From the NCBI GenBank assembly GCA_038124765.1, contig JAYPCO010000010.1, positions 1 to 33,327 on the forward strand: DNA of 33,327 nucleotides, given 5' to 3'. The position numbers were made by a program, and so were the translations under genes. This stretch comes from HIMB59 sp038124765. GTDB taxonomy: Bacteria; Pseudomonadota; Alphaproteobacteria; HIMB59. Below, in pieces: positions 7,777-16,738 of the stretch. Numbering within the stretch: position 1 is the stretch's first letter; each line of letters begins with the position of its first letter. The notes under the pieces are model-generated. The model did not search any database. It was not told the origin of the DNA and was given only the letters and a program-made list of their open reading frames with translations.

Positions 7777-7793
7777 TGGTATAATGTATACCA
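7777..7793. promoter_or_regulatory. 17-base palindrome upstream of the pnt operon
   Basis: TGGTATA, three bases (ATG) and TATACCA form a perfect inverted repeat 17 bases upstream of the pntAA start codon, the only palindrome of this quality in the window. The TGGTATAnnnTATACCA form is of the kind bound by dimeric regulators such as GntR-family repressors (resemblance only). Its position would overlap a promoter or the 5' leader of pntAA. A role as a short hairpin at the end of no gene is less likely, because the upstream ABC1-kinase gene ends on the same strand only further downstream. Confidence 0.4.
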
Positions 7794-7852
7794 GCAAAAT
7801 AATAGAATTGTTATTATTTATTAGTGATTTTTAACAGATTTGATGTTTATTT

Positions 7853-9184
7853 TCAATAGCCTGCAAATTTTAAAGCTTTTTTTTGATTATTAGCCACTTC
7901 TTTCACTGAAAAATCTTTTATCAGATCATGAAAAAGCTTATACCAGTTAACCTCGGCTTTTAGATGAATGAAAATTGAACCTAATCCAACAGCTGCCCTA
8001 TCCATAAAAACGAATTCTCTAGGGGGTTTTACTCCTCCATACTTTTTAAGCTCACGATGAACTTCCCCCGCAATCTTTGCACCATAAATACCGCTATCGG
8101 ACTCTTGTATTTTTCTTACTTCATTTTTTAAAATTGGGTCATAAAGGAATAAAGCCCATTTATTAAGAACATTCATCAATTTATCGTCAATATCTGCAAA
8201 GCCCCATGCTTGATAAGCTAATTTGATTTTTTGGTTATCTTTTTCTTTCAGAGCAAAATATAAATCAATTACACCTTTGACAAAAGTAGGTGGGAATATT
8301 CTAACACACCCATAATCGAAGAGATTGATGTTTTTGCTTTGGTCAACAGAGTAGTTTCCTAAATGAGGATCGCCATGAATAATTCCATATTTATAAAATG
8401 GTAAATACCAAGCAGTAAAAAGTTTTTTAGCTAATTCATTTCTTGTTTTTTGAGGTGCATTTTTAAATTCAATTAATTTTTTTCCCTCCAAAAACTCCAT
8501 CACTAAAAGTCTATTTGTAGAAATTGAACTAAAAACTTTTGGAATTTTAATAAAAGTATTCTTCTCGTGGATAAATTTAAAAATTTTTAAATGTTTGTGT
8601 TCTAGTTGGTAGTCTAATTCTTCTTTAAGACGCGCTTCTATTTCTTTGTAAATTTCTTTTATTTGAATCGATTTATTATAACTCGAATAAACTTTAAAAA
8701 TTATTTTTAATTGATTTAAATCTGCCTCCACAGCAGAGGCCATATCAGGATATTGCAATTTACAAGCTACAAGAATTTTTTCTTTTTTAAGCTTTGCTTT
8801 ATGCACTTGCCCTAAGGATGCTGCAAAGCTGGCTTCAGGTTCAAAGTCTATAAAGTACTTTTGCCAGTCCTCCCCTAATTCTGATTTCATTCTCCTTTTT
8901 ACGAAAACCCAAGACATAGGAGGGGCATTCGATTGAAGTTCTGCGAGTTTTTGAGCATATTCTTCTGGGAGAAGATCTGGAATAGTGGCGCTAAGTTGAG
9001 CGACTTTCATTAATGGTCCTTTTAAATTGCCTAATATTTCAGTTATTTGGGCCGCATACTTTTGATCACTTAGATCAAAGTTTAAGTATTTTTTTCCTGC
9101 AAATTTTGTAGCTAAAGAAGTTAAGGAGGTTGTAACTTTAGAATATCTTTTTACACGAGAGACTAGATTATTGTCTTCTTTCAT
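7853..9184 (-). CDS. ABC1/AarF/UbiB-type atypical kinase family protein
   Basis: A 443-residue protein-kinase-like protein. The alanine-rich nucleotide loop is SFAASLGQVHKA (119-130), the ATP-positioning Lys is K142, the family ExD motif is at 189-191, the catalytic loop is HGDPHLGN (270-277) and the metal-binding loop FDYG (289-292). The family's KxGQ motif is KVAQ here (60-63), a variant I recall from a distinct alphaproteobacterial subgroup. UbiB/COQ8 members support ubiquinone synthesis; this protein lacks the two C-terminal membrane helices of UbiB proper, so the role is uncertain. It is third in a run after DUF1244 and the M3 peptidase, five bases from the latter. A link to quinone metabolism (COQ9 lies nearby) is inference. 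Confidence 0.9.
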   Translation of the reverse strand: MKEDNNLVSRVKRYSKVTTSLTSLATKFAGKKYLNFDLSDQKYAAQITEILGNLKGPLMKVAQLSATIPDLLPEEYAQKLAELQSNAPPMSWVFVKRRMKSELGEDWQKYFIDFEPEASFAASLGQVHKAKLKKEKILVACKLQYPDMASAVEADLNQLKIIFKVYSSYNKSIQIKEIYKEIEARLKEELDYQLEHKHLKIFKFIHEKNTFIKIPKVFSSISTNRLLVMEFLEGKKLIEFKNAPQKTRNELAKKLFTAWYLPFYKYGIIHGDPHLGNYSVDQSKNINLFDYGCVRIFPPTFVKGVIDLYFALKEKDNQKIKLAYQAWGFADIDDKLMNVLNKWALFLYDPILKNEVRKIQESDSGIYGAKIAGEVHRELKKYGGVKPPREFVFMDRAAVGLGSIFIHLKAEVNWYKLFHDLIKDFSVKEVANNQKKALKFAGY

Positions 9185-9189
9185 TCTAC

Positions 9190-10941
9190 TTAAAGTGAGT
9201 TTTCAAAATCGTCTATTAATTTAGTGATCATACTCAAACCTTTTTGCCAGCTTTGTTTATCTTTAAGATCGATGTTGAAAGGTTTTAAGACCTCGCTGTA
9301 ATGTTGAGATCCACCACTTTTTAATAAATCATTATAATGTTTTTTAAAATCTGGGTAATTATCATCATAAAGTTGAATAAGAATATTAACTAAGCAATCC
9401 CCAAAGGCGTATGCATATACATAAAAAGGTGTGTGAATAAAGTGAGGAATATAGCTCCAAAAATATTTATAACCCTCTGTGAGTTCGATATGAGGACCTA
9501 AACTAGTAGACTGAGTTGTCATCCAAAAATCACAAATTTGATCTGAAGATAATTCACCTTTTTTTCTTTCAGAGTGAATTAATTTTTCAAATTCAAAAAA
9601 AGAAATTTGTCTTACAACAGTATTGATCATATCTTCAATCTTGGAAGATAATAAATATTTACGCGTATTTTTATCTGCCTCTTCTAATAGAGTTCTAAAT
9701 GTCATCATTTCTCCGAAGACGCTTGCTGTTTCTGCAAGAGTTAACGGCGTACTTGAAAGAAGAAGTCCTTGTTGTGCTGATAAATACTGATGACACCCAT
9801 GTCCTAACTCGTGAGCTAAAGTCATTACATCTCTAGTTTTACCATGAAAGTTAGTAAGGATATAAGGATGTACAGATGGCACAGTAGATGCTGCAAAGGC
9901 ACCTGGAGACTTACCTGCTTTTAACTCAGCATCAATCCAATTATTATTAAAGAAAAGTAAAACAATATCTTTGAAACTACTATCAAAATTACCATAGGAT
10001 CTGAGCACTAAATCTTTTGCCTCTTCCCATTTAATTTTTGTATTTGGCGAGTTTGGATATGGGGCGTTTCTATCCCAGTAATTTAATTTATCTTTTTTAA
10101 ATATTTTGCTTTTGATTGCGTAATAACGATGGGCAATATTTTTATAATTACTGGTTACAGACTCGGTCAGTGCCTCGACAACCTCATCTTCAACATTATT
10201 AGCTAAATTTCTTGCGGATATTGGAGATTGATATTTTCTCCACTTATCATTTGTAATTTTATCTTTTGCTAGGGTATTAGTTATAAAAGTGAAGGTTTTA
10301 ACATTTTTTTGAAAAACAGATTCAATACTTTGAGCTGCTTTTTTTCTTGTTTCTGGATCATGATCAGACAATTGGTTGAGAGCATCTGAGCTATTAAGAT
10401 CTTTTCCATCAATACTAAATCTAAGTTCGTTTATTTTTTCTTCAAAAAATCTAACCCAAGATGAATGGGCGGTTAGGTTTTTATCTAGTAGAATTTTTTC
10501 ACTTTTTTCATCTAATTGATGGTCTTTATAACGTCGTAAATTGGATAGCCAATTTTTATATTTTCCAGATCCATCTAAGAGTAATGAAAAGTCATTTTCT
10601 TCGGTTGCATTAATCTCATTAGTAAAAAAAATTAAATCACTTGATAACTCAGTTAATTTTTCATTAATGTCTTGGTAAAATTGGACAATTTTTGTTTCAT
10701 TCATATTAGTTGCGTAAATGAGGAAAGCATAGTTACCGAGTTTATCACCAAGTTCACTGCCCTCTTCATACTCCTGAATTACTTTTTCAAAAAGTTTAGA
10801 ATGATCTAAAAGTTTGCTTTTATACTTTAATTGAAAATTTTTTGCGAATTCTTCAAATTGCTTTAAATCAGCTTGGATACGCTCATCGTCAATTGACTCA
10901 TAAAAATCTTTTAAATTCCAATTAGGTAAAACTTCTGTCAT
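9190..10941 (-). CDS. pepF: M3 family zinc oligopeptidase (oligoendopeptidase F type)
   Basis: A 583-residue cytoplasmic metallopeptidase. HELGH at 377-381 supplies two zinc ligands and the catalytic Glu378; Glu404 in LAETAS is the expected third ligand. The following FGEMMTF and, later, HTPFYVYAYAFGD blocks are typical of M3B oligoendopeptidases, which cut short peptides. The length is close to the family norm (about 590-600). There is no signal peptide. It starts at the base immediately after the DUF1244 gene and is followed after five bases by the ABC1 kinase, so the three are probably one transcript. Assignment to family is secure; the name PepF reflects best resemblance. Confidence 0.93.
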   Translation of the reverse strand: MTEVLPNWNLKDFYESIDDERIQADLKQFEEFAKNFQLKYKSKLLDHSKLFEKVIQEYEEGSELGDKLGNYAFLIYATNMNETKIVQFYQDINEKLTELSSDLIFFTNEINATEENDFSLLLDGSGKYKNWLSNLRRYKDHQLDEKSEKILLDKNLTAHSSWVRFFEEKINELRFSIDGKDLNSSDALNQLSDHDPETRKKAAQSIESVFQKNVKTFTFITNTLAKDKITNDKWRKYQSPISARNLANNVEDEVVEALTESVTSNYKNIAHRYYAIKSKIFKKDKLNYWDRNAPYPNSPNTKIKWEEAKDLVLRSYGNFDSSFKDIVLLFFNNNWIDAELKAGKSPGAFAASTVPSVHPYILTNFHGKTRDVMTLAHELGHGCHQYLSAQQGLLLSSTPLTLAETASVFGEMMTFRTLLEEADKNTRKYLLSSKIEDMINTVVRQISFFEFEKLIHSERKKGELSSDQICDFWMTTQSTSLGPHIELTEGYKYFWSYIPHFIHTPFYVYAYAFGDCLVNILIQLYDDNYPDFKKHYNDLLKSGGSQHYSEVLKPFNIDLKDKQSWQKGLSMITKLIDDFENSL

Positions 10942-11238
10942 CTATTCTTTTTCTATAAATTTATTTAACTGCTCTGCAGTTGCCTCCAATTGAAATTTCT
11001 CTTTCCACTCAGAATAAGACATTCCATAGACTTTTTTTCTTGATTCTTCATAATCTAGATCATGTCCCAAATCCTTTGCATATTTGGAATACCATTTGGA
11101 TAAACAATTTCTGCAGAAACCACTTAAATTCATTAAATCTATATTTTGAACATCCGTTCTTTTTTGCAGATGGTCGATCAAATGATCTAACACCTTTGCT
11201 TTAATGGCAATTTCATCGTCTTGGTTAATTTTACTCAT
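10942..11238 (-). CDS. DUF1244 domain-containing protein
   Basis: A 98-residue acidic-basic mixed protein of unknown function. The core RTDVQNIDLMNL with FCRNC (C42 and C45) and YGM at 71-73 are the signature of DUF1244, common in alpha- and gammaproteobacteria. The two cysteines two residues apart could bind a metal or be redox active, but I know of no experimental role. It begins the minus-strand run with the M3 peptidase and the ABC1 kinase and is divergent from pyruvate kinase with 38 bases between starts; the association with pyk is a recurrent alphaproteobacterial arrangement (from memory). Confidence 0.9.
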   Translation of the reverse strand: MSKINQDDEIAIKAKVLDHLIDHLQKRTDVQNIDLMNLSGFCRNCLSKWYSKYAKDLGHDLDYEESRKKVYGMSYSEWKEKFQLEATAEQLNKFIEKE

Positions 11239-11276
11239 AGTAATTTACTAATATCATGTTATTTATTTATTCCTAA

Positions 11277-12722
11277 ATGAATCGAACTATTTTAAGGAAT
11301 AGAAAAGCAAAAATAGTCGCCACTCTTGGCCCTGCTTGCGAAACTGAAAAAACAATTGAGCAACTATTTCTATCAGGGGTAGATGTATTCAGACTCAATT
11401 TTAGTCATGGGGACCATCAAGATCATATCAAAAAAGTTAATATAATTAGGGATTTAGAAAAAAAATATCAAAGATACATCTGTATTTTAGGAGATTTACA
11501 GGGGCCTAAATTTAGAGTTGGCAGGTTTGTGAATGTCAAAGAACAACTTAAAAAAAACCAAGAATTTACTTTCGATACAAATAAAAAAGAAGGTGATAAC
11601 AAGCGAGTTTATTTACCCCATAAAGAAATTTTTAATTCTATATCAGTTGGGCAACGACTTTTAGTTAATGATGGTAAGGTTAGGTTAAAAGTTAAAAGTA
11701 AAAGTGCAAATGCCATAAAGTGTATAGTTACAGATGGTGGGGAAATTTCTAACAACAAAGGATTAAATATTCCTGATACAAAATTAAATTTAAAAATTAT
11801 TACACCAAAAGATAAAAAAGATTTAGCTCTCGCAATTAAATTAAATGTGGATTGGATTGCGTTATCTTTCATACAAACAACAAAAGATCTTCTAACAGCT
11901 AAAAAGTCTATTCCTTCCAAATTTAAAGTAATGGTTAAAGTGGAGAAACCATCAGCGATGGAAGAAATTGAATCAATTACAGAAAACTGCGATGGAATAA
12001 TGGTTGCCAGAGGCGATCTTGGTGTTGAAACAAATCCCGAGGATGTACCTATCCATCAAAGAACTATGGTTGCCGCATGTAGAAAATTTGGAAAACCATG
12101 CATCATAGCAACACAAATGTTAGAAAGTATGATTGACTCCCCCACTCCTACCAGAGCTGAAGCATCTGATGTTGCTACCGCTGTCTTTCAAGGTGTAGAT
12201 GCTGTTATGCTTTCTGCAGAGTCTGCTGCTGGTAATTATCCAAAAGAGGCCGTTGAGATGATGGATAAAATTATTAAAAGAGTTGAGAGCGATCCTAAAT
12301 ATTTGATCAACATTCAAAATTATAATTTAGAGCATACTAAAACTTCAACTGAAGCTATTGCTTCAGCAGCCCTCGAGGTAGCATCACTTACAGACTGTCA
12401 TTGTATAGCTACTTTCTCCTCTTCAGGTAGATCGATACTTAGGGTTGCTAGAATGAGACCTGATGTGACTTTAATTGGACTGACCACTAATCCAAAGGTT
12501 GCAAGACAAAACGCTCTTACTTGGGGTACTTTTATGGATGTAGTAGATGAGATTAGTTCATCAACCGAAATGGTTGATAGAGCATGTAAAATAGCTAAAA
12601 AGCATGGAATTTTAAAACCTGGTCAACAAATTATTATCACTGCAGGTGTTCCTTTTGGAAAAGTTGGTACTACAAATACACTTCGAATAGCAAAAATTAT
12701 AGCTGATAATAAATTAACTTAA
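11277..12722 (+). CDS. pyk: Pyruvate kinase
   Basis: A 481-residue glycolytic enzyme converting phosphoenolpyruvate and ADP to pyruvate and ATP. The active-site signature VMVKVEKPSAMEE includes Lys221; metal and substrate residues are in MVARGDLGVE (242-251); FRLNFSHG (38-45) and GDLQGPK (72-78) are also standard. The C-terminal domain is complete. The ATG has no recognisable Shine-Dalgarno sequence and only 38 bases separate it from the divergent DUF1244 start, so the mRNA may be leaderless or have a very short leader. The 3' end overlaps the aspartate aminotransferase gene on the opposite strand by nine bases. Confidence 0.97.
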   Translation: MNRTILRNRKAKIVATLGPACETEKTIEQLFLSGVDVFRLNFSHGDHQDHIKKVNIIRDLEKKYQRYICILGDLQGPKFRVGRFVNVKEQLKKNQEFTFDTNKKEGDNKRVYLPHKEIFNSISVGQRLLVNDGKVRLKVKSKSANAIKCIVTDGGEISNNKGLNIPDTKLNLKIITPKDKKDLALAIKLNVDWIALSFIQTTKDLLTAKKSIPSKFKVMVKVEKPSAMEEIESITENCDGIMVARGDLGVETNPEDVPIHQRTMVAACRKFGKPCIIATQMLESMIDSPTPTRAEASDVATAVFQGVDAVMLSAESAAGNYPKEAVEMMDKIIKRVESDPKYLINIQNYNLEHTKTSTEAIASAALEVASLTDCHCIATFSSSGRSILRVARMRPDVTLIGLTTNPKVARQNALTWGTFMDVVDEISSSTEMVDRACKIAKKHGILKPGQQIIITAGVPFGKVGTTNTLRIAKIIADNKLT

Positions 12723-13910
12723 TTTAGAGCACGCAGTCTTTATACGCTGACAAGCATCTTCTAGAATAGAGTCAGATGTAGCATAGGATATTCTAAAATA
12801 TCCGTCTAACCCAAATGCCGACCCTTGCACACCTGCTACTCCTACTTCTTCTAATAAGTAATCCATAAAATCACTATCCGTAGAGATTATTTTTCCAGCG
12901 GGGCTCGTTTTACCTAATACACCCTGACAAGAAGGAAAAACATAAAAAGCACCTTCAGGTATTCTACAATTTAATCCAGGTGTTTCATTTAAGTGTTTAA
13001 CAACAAGATTTCTTCTTCTAACAAATGACTCGTTGTTTGAAGCTATAAAACTTTGATCTCCATTCAGTGCCTCAACTGATGCAGCCATCGAAATAGAACA
13101 GGTTGAAGATACGTTTTGAGATTGAACTTTGTTCATCGCATTAATTATATTTAAAGGACCTGCAGCATAACCTACTCTCCATCCTGTCATACAATGCGAT
13201 TTAGAGAGGCCGTTCATAGTTAAAGTTCTTGATTTGAGTTCTGGACATACTTCGGCGATGGTATGGAATATGTTACCGTCATAAACAAGTTTCTCATAGA
13301 TATCGTCTGTTAAGATATACACTTGTTCATATTTTTTTAAGACTTCCGCTAAAGCTAAAAGTTCTTCTTTAGTATACATGGACCCTGTTGGATTACTGGG
13401 GCTATTAAGCATTAACCACTTTGTTTTTGATGTAATATTTTTTTCTAAATCCTGAGGAGAAAGTTTAAAACCATTTTCTTCACCACATTGAACAATGATT
13501 GGGCTACCACCATTTAAAATAACAATATCTGGGTAACTCACCCAGTAAGGCGCTGGTATAATAACCTCATCACCTGGGTTCATCGTTGCAGAAAATGCAT
13601 TATAAATAATATGTTTTCCTCCTACGCCCACTGTAATCTCACCTAAATCATATTCTAATCCATTGTCATTTTTAAATTTAGCCTGGATAGCTTTTTGAAG
13701 ATCTGGTGTTCCTTTACCTGGTACGTATTTAGTAAATCCCTCATTAATGGCCTTAATTGCAGCTTGTTTAATATTTTCAGGGGTATCAAAATCTGGTTCT
13801 CCCGCAGCAAGTACAATGATATCTCTTCCTGCTCTCTTTAATTCTTGTGCTTTTATATTAGTAGCTATAGTTAAAGATGGTTTAATATTATTAACTCTAT
13901 TTGAAATCAT
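12714..13910 (-). CDS. aatA: Aspartate/prephenate aminotransferase (class I PLP enzyme)
   Basis: A 398-residue fold-type I aminotransferase of the Ib subgroup. The PLP lysine is K237 in GLSKSHCMTGWRVGY; Asn173 in SNPTG and Asp202 in TDDIYE hold the cofactor; the carboxylate-binding Arg is in FRISYA near 372. The N-terminal region (AAGEPDFDTP) is typical of alphaproteobacterial AatA, which interconverts aspartate and oxaloacetate and in some species also transaminates prephenate. It is a single gene here, divergent from uvrB with 48 bases between starts, and its 3' end overlaps pyk by nine bases. Exact substrate range cannot be told from sequence. Confidence 0.92.
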   Translation of the reverse strand: MISNRVNNIKPSLTIATNIKAQELKRAGRDIIVLAAGEPDFDTPENIKQAAIKAINEGFTKYVPGKGTPDLQKAIQAKFKNDNGLEYDLGEITVGVGGKHIIYNAFSATMNPGDEVIIPAPYWVSYPDIVILNGGSPIIVQCGEENGFKLSPQDLEKNITSKTKWLMLNSPSNPTGSMYTKEELLALAEVLKKYEQVYILTDDIYEKLVYDGNIFHTIAEVCPELKSRTLTMNGLSKSHCMTGWRVGYAAGPLNIINAMNKVQSQNVSSTCSISMAASVEALNGDQSFIASNNESFVRRRNLVVKHLNETPGLNCRIPEGAFYVFPSCQGVLGKTSPAGKIISTDSDFMDYLLEEVGVAGVQGSAFGLDGYFRISYATSDSILEDACQRIKTACSKLS

Positions 13911-13958
13911 TTTTTTTATTTCAGATATCTATAAACTTATTTTAAAAAATCTACAAGT

Positions 13959-15803
13959 ATGGCTTTTAAAATTGTCAGTGAAAATATCCCCAGAGGTGAT
14001 CAACCCCAAGCTATTGAAAAATTAGTTCAGGGACTTCATGAAAAAAAACAAAGCCAAGTATTATTGGGTGTCACCGGATCCGGTAAAACATTTACAATAG
14101 CCAATGTTATCGAAAAATATAATCGACCCACATTAATTATGGCTCCTAATAAAACATTAGCCGCACAATTATATGAGGAATTAAAAGTNNNNNNNNNNNN
14201 NNNNNNNNNNNNNNNNNNNNNNNNNNNNNNNNNNNNNNNNNNNNNNNNNNNNNNNNNNNNNNNNNNNNNNNNNNNNNNNNNNNNNNNNATTGAAATTCAT
14301 AAGGGACAAAAAATTAATCTTATGGAATTTTTAAGAGAGTTGGTCGATCTACAGTATAAAAGAAATAATATTGATTTCAGAAGAGGGATGTTTCGTGTTA
14401 CGGGAGATCGAGTTGATGTTTTCCCCGCGCACCTTGAAGATATTGCCTGGAGAGTAAGTTTTTTTGGAGATGAAGTCGAAAACATAAAAGAATTTGACCC
14501 TCTAACAGGAGAATTTATCCAAGAATTTGAAAGCATTAAAATTTTTGCAAATAGTCACTATATAACACCTAAGCCAAGATTAGAAAAAGCACTTAAAGAA
14601 ATAAAAAATGATTTAAAAATTCGCCTCGAGGAGTTTGACTCAGAAAAAAAACTTCTCGAACATCAGCGTCTTAAGGAGAGAACAAACTTCGACTTAGAAA
14701 TGATACAGGCTACTGGGACTTGTTCGGGTATTGAAAATTATTCTCGATACTTAAGTGGGAGGCAGCCAGGAGAAGCACCACCTACTCTTTATGAATTCAT
14801 TCCTGAAAATTCTTTACTCATTATAGATGAGTCTCATGTTACTGTTCCTCAAATCAATGGAATGTACAAAGGGGATAGATCGAGAAAAAAAACTTTATCT
14901 GAATATGGTTTTAGACTTCCATCGTGTATGGATAATCGGCCACTCATGTTTGAGGAGTGGAACATGATGAGACCGCCTACAATTTTTTTATCTGCTACAC
15001 CTGGCCCATGGGAGCTAAACGAAGTTAATAATCATTATGTTGAACAGATCATAAGACCTACGGGCTTACTAGATCCTGAATGTGTAATTAGAACAACTGT
15101 TAATCAAGTTGAAGATTTAATGGGTGAAATAAATCAAACATTGAAAAAAAATAACCGAGTCCTTGTAACAACACTTACCAAAAAAAATGCAGAAGATTTA
15201 ACTAACTACCTAAAGGAAAATAATTTAAAAGCAGAATATATGCACTCAGATGTAGATACCATTGAAAGAATTAAACTAATTAGATCACTGCGAATGGGAG
15301 AGATTGACATTTTAGTAGGAATTAATCTATTAAGAGAAGGTTTAGATATCCCCGAATGTGGATTGGTTGCAATTCTTGATGCGGATAAAGAAGGTTATTT
15401 AAGATCGAAAACTAGTCTAATCCAAACCATTGGTAGGGCTGCAAGAAATGTCGATGGAAAAGTTATCTTATATGCTGACTTGGAAACTAAAAGTATACTT
15501 GCAGCATTAGAGGAAACAAATTATCGAAAAAATAAACAACTAGAATATAATCAAAAACACAACATTACCCCCCAATCCGTAAAAAGAAATATTGGAGAAA
15601 TAATTGAGAGTATATATGAAAAAGATAGTTATACTGTTCGTTTAGATAAAAATGAGGAAATAAATCCTAATAAATTCGAGAAACATATCAAAAAACTTGA
15701 AAAGAAAATGCTCTCATCTGCTGAAAATTTAGATTTTGAAAAAGCAGCTATGTATAGAGATGAAATTAGAAAGCTTAAAAAAGATCAAATGGGAATAAAT
15801 TAA
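13959..15803 (+). CDS. uvrB: Excinuclease ABC subunit B, interrupted by an assembly gap
   Basis: UvrB is the helicase-like subunit of nucleotide excision repair, loaded by UvrA and recruiting UvrC. Walker A is GVTGSGKT (37-44); downstream are the DESH box (IIDESHV), the SATPGPWE motif, the helicase motifs QTIGRAAR and, at the C-terminus, the UVR domain (LDFEKAAMYRDEIRKLKK) that binds UvrC. A 100-N gap follows AAQLYEELK. Comparison with E. coli UvrB from memory suggests that about 80 residues, including the damage-probing beta-hairpin (tyrosine-rich YDYYQPEAY region), are missing, more than the 33 codons represented. The frame happens to be kept. The start has no clear ribosome-binding site. 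Its TAA stop overlaps the ATG of the next gene (TAATG). uvrC is also in the window at 28444. Confidence 0.96.
   Translation: MAFKIVSENIPRGDQPQAIEKLVQGLHEKKQSQVLLGVTGSGKTFTIANVIEKYNRPTLIMAPNKTLAAQLYEELKXXXXXXXXXXXXXXXXXXXXXXXXXXXXXXXXXXIEIHKGQKINLMEFLRELVDLQYKRNNIDFRRGMFRVTGDRVDVFPAHLEDIAWRVSFFGDEVENIKEFDPLTGEFIQEFESIKIFANSHYITPKPRLEKALKEIKNDLKIRLEEFDSEKKLLEHQRLKERTNFDLEMIQATGTCSGIENYSRYLSGRQPGEAPPTLYEFIPENSLLIIDESHVTVPQINGMYKGDRSRKKTLSEYGFRLPSCMDNRPLMFEEWNMMRPPTIFLSATPGPWELNEVNNHYVEQIIRPTGLLDPECVIRTTVNQVEDLMGEINQTLKKNNRVLVTTLTKKNAEDLTNYLKENNLKAEYMHSDVDTIERIKLIRSLRMGEIDILVGINLLREGLDIPECGLVAILDADKEGYLRSKTSLIQTIGRAARNVDGKVILYADLETKSILAALEETNYRKNKQLEYNQKHNITPQSVKRNIGEIIESIYEKDSYTVRLDKNEEINPNKFEKHIKKLEKKMLSSAENLDFEKAAMYRDEIRKLKKDQMGIN
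14189..14288. other. Assembly gap of 100 N inside uvrB
   Basis: A run of exactly 100 N. The round number and its identity with the other gap suggest a scaffolding placeholder. Protein comparison suggests roughly 240 bases are really absent here. Confidence 0.97.
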
Positions 15804-16735
15804 TGATTCAAAATATAATTACACTTTTGATAAGCCTATTAATACTAATTTGGTCATGTGATTACGCCATTAAGAATGCAATAATTGTTTCAAAAATCTT
15901 CAAAGTAAGAGAAATCTTTATTGGTATTTTTATTATTGCAATTGGAACTTCTCTTCCTGAATTTGCCTCAACGGTACAAGCAATTTATCTAAATTCTCCA
16001 TATATATTGGCCGGAAATTTAGTTGGCAGCAATATAGCTAATATTCTATTTGTTGGTGGCATAATGTTATTTCCTTTATCTAAACTAATAATTGACAAGA
16101 GTGATTATAGTTCCCTGATATTCTTCTTGGTTTTATCGATCTTATTTTTTTTATTTATTATATGGGATTACAACTTAGGACTACTACATGCTGTATTTTT
16201 TATCTTGTTATCAATCGTTTTTTTTTATTTTGAATTAAAAAAACCACTGGATGATGATGTTGAATTTGAGCCAAATAAATTTTCAAACAAAAAAGTTCCG
16301 TTACTAATATTTAAAATACTAATAGCATTTATAGCTTTATTTTTTAGCTCTAAGTTTTTTATATCATCCGCAAAAAACTTGACAGAGATTTTTGGTATAG
16401 CCGAAACGACTGTGGGTATTACGATTGTTGCCTTTGGGACATCGCTCCCAGAGATTGTGGCAACTATAATTTCCATTATCCAAAAACAGAATAAATTAGC
16501 AATTGGGAACATTATTGGTTCAAATATTGCGAATATCATAGGCATTACCTTGATAGCAATATTTATCCAGGGAGATATAAATTATTATAACCTATTATCT
16601 ATTACCGATAAGATCGTTTTCTTATTTAGTGCAATGTTATTCTATTTAATTATTTATTTTAGAATTGCTGGAAAATTAATTTCAATTGGATTAATCATTT
16701 CATATCTAGCTTACTTCATGTATTTGTATTTGTAA
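15803..16735 (+). CDS. Calcium/sodium antiporter (CaCA family, YrbG-like)
   Basis: A 310-residue inner-membrane protein with about ten hydrophobic segments and the internal duplication of the cation/Ca2+ exchanger superfamily. The two alpha repeats are nearly identical in motif: GTSLPE at 48-53 with GSNIAN at 75-80, and GTSLPE at 212-217 with GSNIAN at 239-244; Glu53 and Glu217 are the expected ion-binding acids. The two halves are joined by a short acidic cytoplasmic loop (about 149-156). It probably expels Ca2+ or another cation in exchange for Na+ or H+; the ion is not determined by sequence. It overlaps the uvrB stop by one base and is followed after three bases by the AsmA-like gene, so the three are probably co-transcribed. 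Confidence 0.93.
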   Translation: MIQNIITLLISLLILIWSCDYAIKNAIIVSKIFKVREIFIGIFIIAIGTSLPEFASTVQAIYLNSPYILAGNLVGSNIANILFVGGIMLFPLSKLIIDKSDYSSLIFFLVLSILFFLFIIWDYNLGLLHAVFFILLSIVFFYFELKKPLDDDVEFEPNKFSNKKVPLLIFKILIAFIALFFSSKFFISSAKNLTEIFGIAETTVGITIVAFGTSLPEIVATIISIIQKQNKLAIGNIIGSNIANIIGITLIAIFIQGDINYYNLLSITDKIVFLFSAMLFYLIIYFRIAGKLISIGLIISYLAYFMYLYL

Positions 16736-16738
16736 GAA

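Noticed and set aside
13747..14025. Plus-strand reading frame overlapping the starts of aatA and uvrB
   Set aside because: It is antisense to conserved aatA codons and out of frame with uvrB; no family resemblance or ribosome-binding site.
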